Positions 34,821 to 44,226 of a DNA stretch of 64,000 nucleotides are shown piece after piece. Each line of letters begins with the position of its first letter. Positions within the stretch are counted from its first letter, which is position 1. Made by a program: the position numbers and the translations under genes. The notes below the pieces were generated by a model. That model saw only the letters and a program-made list of their open reading frames with translations. It made no database searches and had not been told where the DNA came from. Source of the stretch: Bacteroides_E sp964528875 (GTDB taxonomy: Bacteria > Bacteroidota > Bacteroidia > Bacteroidales > Bacteroidaceae); NCBI GenBank assembly GCA_964528875.1, contig CAZGUI010000001.1, forward strand, positions 62,001 to 126,000, given 5' to 3'.

Positions 34821-35255
34821 TTATTTTCTTTCTTTTAATAGATCTCTAATTTCTGTCAATAAAACCTCTTCTTTGGGAGGAGCAACAGGTTCCGGAGCTT
34901 TTTCTTCTTCCGGTTTCTTTTTAGTGAAATTATTGATAAATTTGATAAATAAAAAGATGGAAAATGCAATGATTAGAAAATCAAAAACATTTTGAATGAA
35001 ATTGCCATAGTTCAGTGTTACGGCAGCTACTGTTTCCACACCATCTTCCATAATAGCAGGTTTCATAACCCATTGTAAATCTGTAAACTTTGCTCCACCA
35101 ACCAATAAACCTATTGGAGGCATAATAACGTCTGCAACAATGGATGACACTATCTTACCAAAAGCTCCTCCTATTACAACACCCACCGCCATGTCAATAA
35201 CATTTCCTCGCATGGCGAATTCTTTGAATTCTTTCAAAAACGTACCTTTACTCAT
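34821..35255 (-). CDS. mscL: Large-conductance mechanosensitive channel
   Basis: MscL opens under membrane tension and releases solutes during osmotic downshock. The 144-residue protein has the N-terminal amphipathic helix FLKEFKEFAMRGNVIDMAVG, the pore helix with GVVIGGAFGKIVSSIVADVIMPPIGLLVGG, and the second helix FLIIAFSIFLFIKFINNF. A charged C-terminal bundle (KKPEEEKAPEPVAPPKEE) completes it. Length is typical. It is the first gene of a two-gene unit with the GMP synthase-like gene and diverges from gapA. Confidence 0.97.
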   Translation of the reverse strand: MSKGTFLKEFKEFAMRGNVIDMAVGVVIGGAFGKIVSSIVADVIMPPIGLLVGGAKFTDLQWVMKPAIMEDGVETVAAVTLNYGNFIQNVFDFLIIAFSIFLFIKFINNFTKKKPEEEKAPEPVAPPKEEVLLTEIRDLLKERK

Positions 35256-35286
35256 AAGATTTTATATATTAACAGTTAAATCATGT

Positions 35287-35295
35287 GCAAATATA
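35287..35295 (-). promoter_or_regulatory. Putative -7 box of mscL and the GMP synthase-like gene
   Basis: The minus strand reads TATATTTGC, matching TAnnTTTG, 32 bp upstream of the mscL start. It lies only 12 bp from the gapA box, so the two divergent promoters overlap. Confidence 0.55.
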
Positions 35296-35306
35296 AAATA
35301 TTTCTG

Positions 35307-35315
35307 TATTTTTGC
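35307..35315 (+). promoter_or_regulatory. Putative -7 box of gapA
   Basis: TATTTTTGC matches TAnnTTTG. A weak -33 (TGTG at 35284-35287) lies 19 bp upstream. The untranslated leader would be about 70 nt. Confidence 0.55.
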
Positions 35316-35394
35316 ACTGCGTTTTAGACGTAAACTCTTTAATAAGAACATTATATTAGAGAATATTATACAATCCTTAAAAAATTAAAACAAA

Positions 35395-36402
35395 ATGATT
35401 AAAGTAGGTATTAATGGTTTCGGCCGTATCGGACGTTTCGTTTTCCGTGCAGCACAAACAAGAAATGACATCCAAGTTGTAGGTATTAATGACCTTTTAC
35501 CAGTAGATTATTTGGCTTATATGCTAAAATATGACACTATGCACGGTCAATTTGATGGTACAATTGAAGTTGATGCTGAAAAAAACCAATTAATCGTTAA
35601 CGGTAATGCTGTTCGTATTACTGCAGAGAAAGATCCTTCAAACTTAAAATGGGATGCTATTGGTGCTGAATATGTTGTAGAATCAACAGGATTCTTCTTA
35701 ACAAAAGAATCAGCTCAAGCTCACGTTGCTGCTGGTGCTAAATATGTTGTTATGTCTGCACCTTCAAAAGACGATACTCCTATGTTCGTTTGCGGTGTGA
35801 ATGAAAAAACTTATGCCGGACAACAAATCGTGTCTAATGCATCATGTACTACAAACTGTTTAGCTCCTCTTGCTAAAGTATTGAATGACAAGTTTGGTAT
35901 CACTGATGGTTTAATGACAACTGTACACGCTACAACTGCTACTCAAAAAACAGTAGATGGTCCTTCTATGAAAGACTGGAGAGGTGGTCGCGCTGCTGCC
36001 GGAAACATTATTCCTTCATCAACAGGTGCTGCTAAAGCTGTAGGTAAAGTTATTCCTACATTAAACGGTAAATTAACAGGTATGTCTATGCGTGTTCCTA
36101 CTCTTGACGTTTCTGTTGTTGACTTAACTGTAAACTTAGCTAAACCTGCAACATACGAAGAAATTTGTAATGCAATGAAAGAAGCTTCTGAAGGCGAATT
36201 AAAAGGTATTTTAGGTTACACTGAAGATGCAGTTGTTTCATCTGACTTCTTAGGTGATCCACGTACTTCTATCTTCGACGCTAAAGCTGGTATCGCTTTA
36301 ACTGATACTTTCGTAAAAGTAGTATCTTGGTACGATAACGAAATAGGTTATTCTAACAAAGTATTAGACCTAATTGCTCACATGGCAGGATACAACAAAT
36401 AA
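35395..36402 (+). CDS. gapA: Glyceraldehyde-3-phosphate dehydrogenase, type I
   Basis: This NAD-dependent glycolytic enzyme oxidises and phosphorylates glyceraldehyde 3-phosphate. The 335-residue protein has the Rossmann start KVGINGFGRIGRFVFRAA. The catalytic C151 sits in ASCTTNCLAPLAK, and HATTATQKTVDGPSMKDW includes the histidine partner. WYDNEIGYSNKVLDL is at the C-terminus. Codon use looks typical of a highly expressed gene (many GGT, GCT and CGT). Single gene with its own promoter and terminator. Confidence 0.98.
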   Translation: MIKVGINGFGRIGRFVFRAAQTRNDIQVVGINDLLPVDYLAYMLKYDTMHGQFDGTIEVDAEKNQLIVNGNAVRITAEKDPSNLKWDAIGAEYVVESTGFFLTKESAQAHVAAGAKYVVMSAPSKDDTPMFVCGVNEKTYAGQQIVSNASCTTNCLAPLAKVLNDKFGITDGLMTTVHATTATQKTVDGPSMKDWRGGRAAAGNIIPSSTGAAKAVGKVIPTLNGKLTGMSMRVPTLDVSVVDLTVNLAKPATYEEICNAMKEASEGELKGILGYTEDAVVSSDFLGDPRTSIFDAKAGIALTDTFVKVVSWYDNEIGYSNKVLDLIAHMAGYNK

Positions 36403-36432
36403 TTTTTGGTTAAAATTATTTCATGATAAATT

Positions 36433-36467
36433 AAAAGAGGATGTATTAACGCATCCTCTTTTTTTAT
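36433..36467 (+). terminator. Terminator of gapA
   Basis: AAAAGAGGATG (36433-36443) pairs with CATCCTCTTTT (36452-36462), followed by further T residues. Confidence 0.9.
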
Positions 36468-36555
36468 ATTCTTTGTTAATTTGGCCCTTTGTGTAAGGGA
36501 ATCACCTATTTTTTTTGCAAATTTGTGTGTCTAAAAATCTAAGTCATAAATACAT

Positions 36556-38658
36556 ATGCGTAAATTAGCAATTACATTAACCTTATTTTTTATAATGAGT
36601 ATTATAAGTGCACAAAATCCTTTCTTTGAAAAGTATACTACACCTCATGGAACAGTCCCTTTTCATTTAATTAAAAATGAACATTTTGAGCCTGCAATAA
36701 AAGAGGGTATCGAACAGCAACTGAATGAAATAGAGTCTATTACAAATAATTCTGAAGCCCCTTCGTTTACTAACACCATCTTGGCTTTGGAAAAATCCGG
36801 AGACCTTTTAGATCGCGTGGTTACAGTTTTTGGTAACTTAAGAAGTGCTGAAACAAGCGATGAGTTACAGAAAATAGCACAAAATGTTATTCCTTTACTA
36901 AGTGATCATAGTAGTAATGTTAGCCTTAATAAAGAACTCTTTCACAGAATAAAAGCTGTTTATGATAATAAAGAGGCATTTAACTTAAACGGTGAAGAGT
37001 TAAAATTATTAGAAAATACATACGATAGCTTTGTGCGTAAAGGAGCTAATTTAAAAGGTAAAGCGCAGGAAAGATATCGTGAAATAACAAAACAACTAAG
37101 TCTTCTTTCTTTTAAATACAGTGAGAATAACCTTAAAGAAACCAATGACTATCAATTAATCTTAACTGATACGAATCAATTAAAAGGATTACCTCAAAGT
37201 GCAATTGATGCAGCAGCAGAAACAGCGAAAGAAAAAAATGTTGAAGGATGGGTGTTCACTTTACATGCTCCTAGTTATATTCCTTTCATGGAAAATGCTG
37301 AAAGTAGAGAGTTACGTGAAAAATTATATATGGCTTCAAATACAATTTGTACGCACGACAATGAGCAAAACAATGAGAAAATTGTACTGGAAATAGCCAA
37401 TTTAAATAGAGAAAAAGCCAATCTTTTGGGATATCCCCATTATGCTGCATATCAATTAGAGAAAAGGATGGCAGCAAATAGTGAAAATGTTTTTAACTTA
37501 TTGAATGAGTTATTGACTTCTTACAAACCCATTGCTTTGAAAGAAGTAGATGAAGTTCAACGTTATGCTAGTCAGGAACAAGGAGAAGATTTTGTTTTAA
37601 TGCCTTGGGATTGGAGTTTTTATTCCAGTAAATTAAAGAAAGAAAAATTCGATTTAAATGATGAAATGTTGCGCCCTTATTTTGAATTAAGTAAGGTAAA
37701 AGAGGGAGTTTTTGGATTAGCTACTCGTTTATATGGCATTCAATTTAAAGAAAACAAAGAGATACCGGTTTATCATCCTGATGTAAATGCTTATGAAGTA
37801 TATGATAAAGATGGTTCTTTTCTAGCTGTTTTATATACTGACTTTCATCCACGTTCAGGAAAGCGTTCCGGTGCTTGGATGACAAGTTTTAAAGGACAAT
37901 GGATTGATCTGGATACGAAAGAAAATAGTCGTCCACACATTACTGTCGTAATGAACTTTACTAAGCCTACAGCTACTCAACCTGCATTACTTACTTTTGA
38001 CGAAGTTAATACGTTTCTACACGAATTTGGACACGCTCTTCATGGTATATTCGCTAATACAACATTTGAAAGCTTAAGCGGAACCAGTGTATATAGAGAC
38101 TTTGTTGAGCTACCCTCTCAGCTCATGGAAAATTTTGCAATATCTAAAGAGTTTTTAAATACCTTTGCTACTCATTATAAAACTGGTCAAATGATTCCGG
38201 ATGAATTAATCCAAAAAATAATAGATTCAAACAACTTTAATGTAGCTTATGCTTGTTTACGTCAGCTTAGTTTTGGCTTCTTAGATATGGCATGGTACAC
38301 ATTAGAAGAACCTTATAGAGGGGATGTTAAGACTTTTGAAAAAGAAGCTTGGCAAGAAGCTCAACTTCTGCCCGAATTAACTGAGACCTGTATGAGTGTT
38401 CGTTTCTCTCATATTTTTTCAGGAGGATATGCAGCAGGATATTACAGTTATAAGTGGTCTGAGGTTTTGGATGCTGATGCTTTTTCTTTATTCCAAGAAA
38501 AAGGAATATTCAACCAAGAGGTAGCAAATTCTTTCAGGGAGAATATTTTATCGAAAGGAGGAACAGAACATCCGATGGAATTATACAAACGATTTAGAGG
38601 TAAAGAACCTTCAATTAAAGCTCTATTAATACGTAACGGAATAGAAAATGAAAATTAA
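36556..38658 (+). CDS. M3 family peptidase, peptidyl-dipeptidase Dcp type, exported
   Basis: This zinc metallopeptidase cleaves short peptides, probably in the periplasm. The 700-residue protein has a signal peptide (ITLTLFFIMSIISA) and the M3 fold start NPFFEKYTTPHGTVPF. The zinc site is HEFGHALHG at H489, E490 and H493, with the third ligand glutamate about 25 residues later. The conserved FSGGYAAGYYSYKWSEVLDADAF segment near 620 carries substrate-binding tyrosines. Length fits Dcp/oligopeptidase A. Its last 11 bases overlap the next gene, starting a chain of overlapping genes. Confidence 0.95.
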   Translation: MRKLAITLTLFFIMSIISAQNPFFEKYTTPHGTVPFHLIKNEHFEPAIKEGIEQQLNEIESITNNSEAPSFTNTILALEKSGDLLDRVVTVFGNLRSAETSDELQKIAQNVIPLLSDHSSNVSLNKELFHRIKAVYDNKEAFNLNGEELKLLENTYDSFVRKGANLKGKAQERYREITKQLSLLSFKYSENNLKETNDYQLILTDTNQLKGLPQSAIDAAAETAKEKNVEGWVFTLHAPSYIPFMENAESRELREKLYMASNTICTHDNEQNNEKIVLEIANLNREKANLLGYPHYAAYQLEKRMAANSENVFNLLNELLTSYKPIALKEVDEVQRYASQEQGEDFVLMPWDWSFYSSKLKKEKFDLNDEMLRPYFELSKVKEGVFGLATRLYGIQFKENKEIPVYHPDVNAYEVYDKDGSFLAVLYTDFHPRSGKRSGAWMTSFKGQWIDLDTKENSRPHITVVMNFTKPTATQPALLTFDEVNTFLHEFGHALHGIFANTTFESLSGTSVYRDFVELPSQLMENFAISKEFLNTFATHYKTGQMIPDELIQKIIDSNNFNVAYACLRQLSFGFLDMAWYTLEEPYRGDVKTFEKEAWQEAQLLPELTETCMSVRFSHIFSGGYAAGYYSYKWSEVLDADAFSLFQEKGIFNQEVANSFRENILSKGGTEHPMELYKRFRGKEPSIKALLIRNGIENEN

Positions 38659-39151
38659 ATATATAGGTATTATATTATTGCTTTTATTCTCTTTGGCTTC
38701 TTGTAATGATAATGATGATGTGGTTGCTATTTTTACAGGAAAAACATGGAAACTAAATGTTATTTATCATTTAGGTAAAACAGATCTCAGTTATTGGAAG
38801 AATGATGAAGCAGCTTACAATGAATCTATTAAGAAGCTTAAAGAGAGAGGCTTTACAGTTAGGTTTGATGGTTCTCAAGTAGATGATGTTGTTACCGGAA
38901 CTTTTACCGGTCAAGGGTATGATTCTTCTTTTTCAGGAAATTGGAGTTGCAATGCGGCCAGTAAACAGATAACGATAACTTCTTTTGAAGCTAAAGGAAC
39001 AGAAAAAGATGTTTTCGCAAAAGCTTTTGTTAATGCGATACAAAATGTAATTTCATATCGAAAAGGAAGTGATTTCAATAATTTATATTTAGATTTTAAA
39101 GAAGGTGTTGAAACTAAATATATGTCGTTTACGGTTTTAAGAGAAGAATGA
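38648..39151 (+). CDS. Lipoprotein, DUF4847-like
   Basis: This 167-residue lipoprotein of unknown function has the lipobox LASC near residue 19 followed by acidic residues (NDNDD). In Bacteroidota, acidic residues after the lipid cysteine often favour surface exposure. The rest looks like a small beta-barrel or lipocalin-like fold (FTGKTWKLNVIYHLG, GTFTGQGYDSSFSGNWSCN). It resembles the DUF4847 proteins found before dCMP deaminase in Bacteroides. It overlaps the M3 peptidase by 11 nt and the deaminase by 4 nt, so its position looks conserved but its role is unknown. Confidence 0.8.
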   Translation: MKIKYIGIILLLLFSLASCNDNDDVVAIFTGKTWKLNVIYHLGKTDLSYWKNDEAAYNESIKKLKERGFTVRFDGSQVDDVVTGTFTGQGYDSSFSGNWSCNAASKQITITSFEAKGTEKDVFAKAFVNAIQNVISYRKGSDFNNLYLDFKEGVETKYMSFTVLREE

Positions 39152-39582
39152 AAAAGGGAGATTTAGATAAGCAAAAGGCTTTGGATTTTCGCTATATGCG
39201 TATGGCAGCTATATGGGCAGAAAACTCCTATTGCGTACGTAGAAAGGTGGGTGCCTTGATCGTTAAGGATAAAATGATTATTTCTGATGGTTACAACGGT
39301 ACTCCCTCTGGATTTGAAAATATCTGCGAAGATGAAAACAATGTAACAAAACCGTATGTTCTTCATGCAGAAGCAAATGCCATAACTAAAATTGCTCGTT
39401 CAAATAATAGTAGTGATGGTGCAACATTATATGTTACAGCAGCTCCTTGTATTGAGTGTTCTAAGTTGATCATACAGTCGGGTATTAAACGAGTGGTTTT
39501 TGGTGAGCATTATCGTTTAGATGATGGTATTAAACTGTTGGAAAGAGCTGATATTGAGGTTGTTTTCATTGAATCAAAATAA
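39148..39582 (+). CDS. Deoxycytidylate (dCMP) deaminase
   Basis: This enzyme deaminates dCMP to dUMP to feed thymidylate synthesis. The 144-residue protein has the zinc-dependent cytidine deaminase fold, with HAEANAI (H73, catalytic E75) and PCIECSK (C101, C104). The N-terminal part SYCVRRKVGALIVKDKMIISDGYNGTPSGFEN is the usual substrate-binding region of the dCMP/ComEB group. It overlaps the lipoprotein by 4 nt, and the S41 protease starts 38 bp downstream. Confidence 0.95.
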   Translation: MKKGDLDKQKALDFRYMRMAAIWAENSYCVRRKVGALIVKDKMIISDGYNGTPSGFENICEDENNVTKPYVLHAEANAITKIARSNNSSDGATLYVTAAPCIECSKLIIQSGIKRVVFGEHYRLDDGIKLLERADIEVVFIESK

Positions 39583-39620
39583 CCTCTTTAGTTATATTAT
39601 AAATACACGCAAAAGAGAAT

Positions 39621-41315
39621 ATGAAATCAAATAAGAAAAATCGTTTTATCCCTATTATTATTGCTGTAAGTGTAATTCTAGGTGTTTTTATAGGCAATTT
39701 TTATTCCAAACGTCAGTCATTAGGAAGTCAGATTGGTGTGTTTAAATTGGGCTCAAATAAAATAAATGCTCTTTTACGTGTAGTTGAAGAACAATATGTT
39801 GATTCTGTTGACATTGATGAGATTATAGAAGATGCACTTCCTAATATATTAGCTGAACTAGATCCTCATTCAACTTATATTCCAGCTAAAGATTTAGAAG
39901 CTGTAAACTCTGAGTTGGAAGCTAGTTTTAGTGGAATTGGGGTCGCTTTTACTATTCAACATGACACCATTCATATCAATAGTGTGATACAGGGTGGTCC
40001 GTCAGAGAAAGTGGGCATTTTGCCCGGTGATCGTATAGTGACTGTTGATGATAGTCTTTTTGTAGGTAAAGAATTGACCAATGAAAAGGCAATGCGCACA
40101 TTAAAAGGGCCTAAAGGAACAACAGTGAAAGTGGGTATTAAAAGACGTTCTGAAGAAAAACTGATTGATTTCGTTATTACCCGTGATGATATTCCACAGA
40201 ACACTATTGATGCATCTTATTTGATAGATGATGCTTGGGGATATATCCAGATGACTAAATTCGGTAAAACCACCCATATTGAACTATTAAGTGCCATTGC
40301 AAAATTAAATCACCTGAAGAGTAAAGGTTTAATTATCGACTTAAGAGGTAATACCGGGGGATTTATGGACCCTGCTATACGTGCTGCGAATGAGTTTTTG
40401 GAACAAGGCAGATTAATTGTTTATGCTGATGGTAGACGTTTCCCTCGTATTGATGAATTTGCTGATGGAACGGGTAGCTGTCAACGTGTACCTGTGGTTG
40501 TCTTGGTGGATGAAGGTTCGGCTTCTGCCAGTGAGATATTTGCAGGTGCTATTCAAGATAATGATAGAGGCTATGTGGTAGGTAGACGTACTTTTGGTAA
40601 GGGCTTAGTGCAACAGCCCATTGCTTTTAACGATGGTTCTGGATTACGCTTAACCGTTGCTCGTTATTTTACTCCTTCGGGTAGAAGTATTCAGCGTCCT
40701 TATCAAAAAGGTAATGATATGGAGTATCAATTAGACTTGTTAAGCCGTTATCAACATGGAGAACTCTTCTCAAAAGACAGTATCAAACAAGATGAATCCG
40801 AAGTATACTACACAACTAAAGGAAGATTAGTATATGGTGGAGGGGGTATTATGCCAGATATCTTTGTACCACAGGATACGTTAGGTTCATCCTCTTACCT
40901 CATGGAAGTCTTAAAAAATCGTTTAACCATTGAGTATAGTTTTCAATATTCAGATAAAAACAGAGAGACACTATCTAAGTTTAAGAAATACGACGAAATA
41001 GTGAATTACCTGAATAATCATCAAATACTACACCAATTCATTGAGTTTGCTGACGAAAAAGGAGTAAAACGTAGAAATATTTTAATCAGACGTTCCTATA
41101 AATTATTAGAGAAGAACTTATATGGTAACATCATCTATAATATTTTAGGAAGTGAAGAGTTTGTTAAATTTTACAACCTGGATGATCCTACAGTACAAAA
41201 AGCCATAGAGATATTAGAATCCGGAGAGTCTATACCGGCAGCTCCCGAAAAAACAGAGGAAATTCCTTCAGATAGTTTGAAAAATGAGCTTACTACAGAA
41301 AAAGAAGTTGCGTGA
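39621..41315 (+). CDS. C-terminal processing peptidase, S41 family
   Basis: CtpA-type proteases trim or degrade envelope proteins from their C-termini. The 564-residue protein has an N-terminal membrane anchor (FIPIIIAVSVILGVFIGNF). A PDZ domain lies at about 85-165 with SGIGVAFTIQHD and GGPSEKVGILPGDRIVTVD. The S41 core has LRGNTGGFMDPA, the catalytic serine in GSASASEIFAGA and the lysine in TFGKGLVQ. A C-terminal extension rich in acidic residues ends the protein. The next gene overlaps by 32 nt. Confidence 0.95.
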   Translation: MKSNKKNRFIPIIIAVSVILGVFIGNFYSKRQSLGSQIGVFKLGSNKINALLRVVEEQYVDSVDIDEIIEDALPNILAELDPHSTYIPAKDLEAVNSELEASFSGIGVAFTIQHDTIHINSVIQGGPSEKVGILPGDRIVTVDDSLFVGKELTNEKAMRTLKGPKGTTVKVGIKRRSEEKLIDFVITRDDIPQNTIDASYLIDDAWGYIQMTKFGKTTHIELLSAIAKLNHLKSKGLIIDLRGNTGGFMDPAIRAANEFLEQGRLIVYADGRRFPRIDEFADGTGSCQRVPVVVLVDEGSASASEIFAGAIQDNDRGYVVGRRTFGKGLVQQPIAFNDGSGLRLTVARYFTPSGRSIQRPYQKGNDMEYQLDLLSRYQHGELFSKDSIKQDESEVYYTTKGRLVYGGGGIMPDIFVPQDTLGSSSYLMEVLKNRLTIEYSFQYSDKNRETLSKFKKYDEIVNYLNNHQILHQFIEFADEKGVKRRNILIRRSYKLLEKNLYGNIIYNILGSEEFVKFYNLDDPTVQKAIEILESGESIPAAPEKTEEIPSDSLKNELTTEKEVA

Positions 41316-41817
41316 GTTGATTTCATTAGAGAAAAAGAAATATTCGATAGAGGAGAAAAAGGATTTGTCTAAACCCATTTGGGAAAGCATAGAGCAACTG
41401 AACTCTTTTCAAGAGAGTAAAATTGTTTTGCTCTATTATTCTTTGCCTGATGAAGTGTATACACATCAATTTATAAAAAAATGGAGTGGCCAGAAACAAA
41501 TACTTCTTCCTGTAGTCAAAGGAAATTCTTTGGTTTTACGTATGTATCAGAAAGGTTGTTTCACTTCCGGTGTTTTTGACATTCTAGAACCTACAGGTGC
41601 TGATTTTTTGGAGTGGGATAAAATAGATTTTACCATCGTTCCTGCTTTAGCTTATGATAGAAAAGGCAATCGTCTGGGAAGAGGTGGTGGATATTATGAT
41701 CGGATTTTACCCCAAATTACAGGCGTAAAAGTGGGTGTTTGCTTTCCTTTTCAAATAATTGATGAAATTCCGACTGAAGATTTTGATTATTCAGTAGATT
41801 TAGTGATTTTTGACTAA
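41284..41817 (+). CDS. 5-formyltetrahydrofolate cyclo-ligase
   Basis: This enzyme uses ATP to convert 5-formyl-THF to 5,10-methenyl-THF. The 177-residue protein has the basic N-terminus QKKKLRELISLEKKKYS, the central ILLYYSLPDEVYTHQF region, and the signature GRGGGYYDRIL near residue 137. Length is normal. It starts inside the last 32 nt of the S41 protease gene in another frame. This long overlap is real because both protein ends match their families in length, and it implies translational coupling. Confidence 0.93.
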   Translation: MSLLQKKKLRELISLEKKKYSIEEKKDLSKPIWESIEQLNSFQESKIVLLYYSLPDEVYTHQFIKKWSGQKQILLPVVKGNSLVLRMYQKGCFTSGVFDILEPTGADFLEWDKIDFTIVPALAYDRKGNRLGRGGGYYDRILPQITGVKVGVCFPFQIIDEIPTEDFDYSVDLVIFD

Positions 41818-41859
41818 CATAACAGTTCAACTTTTTTATTCAACTTAAAATAAATTATT

Positions 41860-43179
41860 ATGCTAATCTTTTCATTGCTACTTTTATTTTCTCTTTGCGT
41901 TAGCGTTAACGTAAATGCAAAAGAAGTATTTCCTGATAATACACCAATTTCTGAATGGTTTTATCAGAACAACAAAACAGACATAAAAAAATTAGGTCGT
42001 TCATACATAATCACAGATTATGGAGTAGTTAATGACAGTACTATTCTTCAAACAGAACAGATACAAAAAGTCATTGACGAAGCTCATCAAGCAGGTGGAG
42101 GAGTGATTGTTATTCCAAAAGGTGTTTATTTGAGTGGTTCTCTTTTCTTTAAGTCTAAGACTCATTTACATCTTCAAGAAGGAGCTGTATTAAAAGGTAG
42201 TGATGATATAAGTGATTTTGCTGTTTTACCTACTCGTATTGAAGGACAAAGTTTAGATTATTTCGCTGCTCTTATTAATGCTGATGGTGTAGATGGTTTT
42301 ACGTTGTCGGGAGATGGGACAATCAATGGCAATGGATTGAGGTATTGGAAGTCGTTTTGGTTGCGTAGAAAAGTAATTCCGGAATGCACCAATATGGATG
42401 AGCTGCGTCCTCGTTTGGTTTTTATATCAAACAGTAATGATGTGCAATTATCGGATGTGAAGTTGATTAATTCTCCATTTTGGACTACACATATTTATAA
42501 ATGCAACAATATAAAACTTTTGAATTTACATATTTTTGCTCCTGCAAGTCCGGTAAAAGCTCCAAGTTCAGATGCCATAGATGTTGATGTTTGTAATAAC
42601 GTATTGATTAAGGGTTGTTACATCTCTGTAAACGATGATGGTATTGCTTTGAAAGGAGGAAAAGGGCCTTTAGCTAACAAAGATGCTAATAATGGAAGCA
42701 ATCGGAATGTGATTATTGAAGATTGTACTTTTGGCTTTTGTCACAGCGCTTTAACCTGTGGTAGTGAGTCTTTACATAATCATAATATCTTGTTCAGAAG
42801 ATGTACCATTGACAGTGCTCAACGAGTACTTTGGTTAAAAATGCGCCCGGATACTCCGCAGAATTATGAGTATATTACTGTTGAGGATATTTCCGGAAAT
42901 GCTAATAACTTGTTATATATCAAGCCCTGGACTCAGTTTTTTGATTTGAAAGGACAGAAAGAAATGCCTCTTTCTTATGGTAAGAATGTAACAATGAAGA
43001 ATATTAAACTTAACTGTGATGTGGTGTTTAATGTGAGCTCTTCCGATCAATATAAGCTGTCAAATTTTACTTTTGAAAATTTAGATATTACAGCTACAAA
43101 AAATCCTACAATTAATATTGATTATATTGAAAACTTTAAATTAAAGGATATCAAAATCAATAATAAAAAGGAGTTTTAA
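41860..43179 (+). CDS. Glycoside hydrolase family 28 (polygalacturonase-like), exported
   Basis: GH28 enzymes hydrolyse galacturonan or rhamnogalacturonan with a right-handed beta-helix. The 439-residue protein has a signal peptide ending around VNVNA and the pectate-lyase-like entry ITDYGVVNDSTILQTEQIQKVID. The catalytic region has SSDAIDVD near 239 and NDDGIALKGG near 260, which supply the aspartates. CHSALTCGSES near 297 takes the place of the usual G-H-G turn. There is no SusC/SusD pair beside it, so it is not part of a pectin locus here. It is followed by a strong hairpin. Confidence 0.9.
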   Translation: MLIFSLLLLFSLCVSVNVNAKEVFPDNTPISEWFYQNNKTDIKKLGRSYIITDYGVVNDSTILQTEQIQKVIDEAHQAGGGVIVIPKGVYLSGSLFFKSKTHLHLQEGAVLKGSDDISDFAVLPTRIEGQSLDYFAALINADGVDGFTLSGDGTINGNGLRYWKSFWLRRKVIPECTNMDELRPRLVFISNSNDVQLSDVKLINSPFWTTHIYKCNNIKLLNLHIFAPASPVKAPSSDAIDVDVCNNVLIKGCYISVNDDGIALKGGKGPLANKDANNGSNRNVIIEDCTFGFCHSALTCGSESLHNHNILFRRCTIDSAQRVLWLKMRPDTPQNYEYITVEDISGNANNLLYIKPWTQFFDLKGQKEMPLSYGKNVTMKNIKLNCDVVFNVSSSDQYKLSNFTFENLDITATKNPTINIDYIENFKLKDIKINNKKEF

Positions 43180-43210
43180 GTATTCTTTTTTTACTTCTTA
43201 AAAATCCATT

Positions 43211-43258
43211 TATCACCTCTTAGTTCGAATAACATTCGGGCTAAGAGGTGATATTGCT
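43211..43258 (+). terminator. Long hairpin after the GH28 gene
   Basis: TATCACCTCTTAG (43211-43223) pairs with CTAAGAGGTGATA (43241-43253), and the stem continues inward through CGAAT/ATTCG with two T-G wobbles to a 3-nt loop. The T tail is short. Confidence 0.7.
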
Positions 43259-43344
43259 TTGTTAAAGGTCTATGACTTGACTGTCTGAAACTGATGGGTA
43301 GCTTTGTTTTTAGTGGCAAAAGTCGTTCTTTTTGAAAAATATCG

Positions 43345-43352
43345 TATCTTTG
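43345..43352 (+). promoter_or_regulatory. Putative -7 box of the outer-membrane barrel gene
   Basis: TATCTTTG matches TAnnTTTG and lies 25 bp upstream of the start codon. The -33 box is not obvious. Confidence 0.5.
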
Positions 43353-43377
43353 AACCAAATGTCAAAAGAAAATAATT

Positions 43378-43983
43378 ATGAAAAGAACAATTCAAATACT
43401 TTTGGTAACCTTTTGTTTAGCAGCATTTATACCTGCTGCACACGCTCAAGTTCAATTTGGAGTAAAGGCTGGAGTTAATATGAGTAAAGCCAGCTTAAGT
43501 AGAAAGGATTTTAATACAGATAATTTTACCGGATTTTTCTTAGGACCAGTTGTAGATATTACAGTACCTATTGTTGGTATTGGACTGGATGCAGCTCTTT
43601 TGTATTCTCAAAAAGGAGTAACTTTGGAAAATAAAGAACTACACACAGATTATACTATAAAGCAAAAAGGCATTGATATACCGATTAATCTAAAATATAA
43701 TATTGGTTTCAGTCGTATCTTTGGCATATACTTAGCTGCGGGACCGGACTTCTTCTTTGTTTTTGATAGTGATAAAGGTTTTAGTAACTACGACTTTAAG
43801 AAGAAAAAGTCTCAAGTAGGGTTGAATTTTGGAGCAGGAATTAAGCTATTAGGCCATCTACATGCTGGGTTGAATTATAATATTCCTTTGAATAATTCTG
43901 CGGAAATTGTATCTGAAGGAAAGAGTGAAACAAACAAATATAAAACTAAGACTTGGCAATTCAGCGTTGCCTATATGTTCTAG
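43378..43983 (+). CDS. Small outer-membrane beta-barrel protein (PorT-like family)
   Basis: This 201-residue protein has a signal peptide ending at AAHAQ (about residue 24). About eight predicted beta strands follow in alternating pattern, starting FGVKAGVNMSKASLS and ending KTWQFSVAYMF with a C-terminal phenylalanine typical of outer-membrane barrels. The GVKAGVN start is common to the outer-membrane beta-barrel family that includes PorT. A short conserved loop GFSRIFGIYLAAGPDFFF lies in the middle. Function is unknown; many such proteins are structural or small-molecule channels. It is a single gene with its own terminator. Confidence 0.85.
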   Translation: MKRTIQILLVTFCLAAFIPAAHAQVQFGVKAGVNMSKASLSRKDFNTDNFTGFFLGPVVDITVPIVGIGLDAALLYSQKGVTLENKELHTDYTIKQKGIDIPINLKYNIGFSRIFGIYLAAGPDFFFVFDSDKGFSNYDFKKKKSQVGLNFGAGIKLLGHLHAGLNYNIPLNNSAEIVSEGKSETNKYKTKTWQFSVAYMF

Positions 43984-44006
43984 GTTGAATTGAAATAGAA
44001 TTATAT

Positions 44007-44046
44007 AAAAAATGCAGTTGATTGTGAATCAGCTGCATTTTTTTAT
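44007..44046 (+). terminator. Terminator of the barrel gene
   Basis: TGCAGTTGAT pairs with ATCAGCTGCA (one G-T wobble) around a short loop, between an A run and a T run (44007-44044). The rest of the gap to 44490 (507 bp in all) holds repeat copy 3 and the ispG terminator; nothing else is recognisable. Confidence 0.88.
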
Positions 44047-44226
44047 GATAGGAATTCTTATCTCTCCCTCTCTCTCTTTTATTGAGATGTAAATAATTCT
44101 TTCCTCTTGGGAAGGAATGAGAAAAGAGATAACTCTATTTTTTGTTTCAACGAAGTACCTTTATTTATTTGCTTATTTCTTTTGAGAACAACAGAAATAC
44201 TGGAACTTTCAAAGCGAATGCATCTG

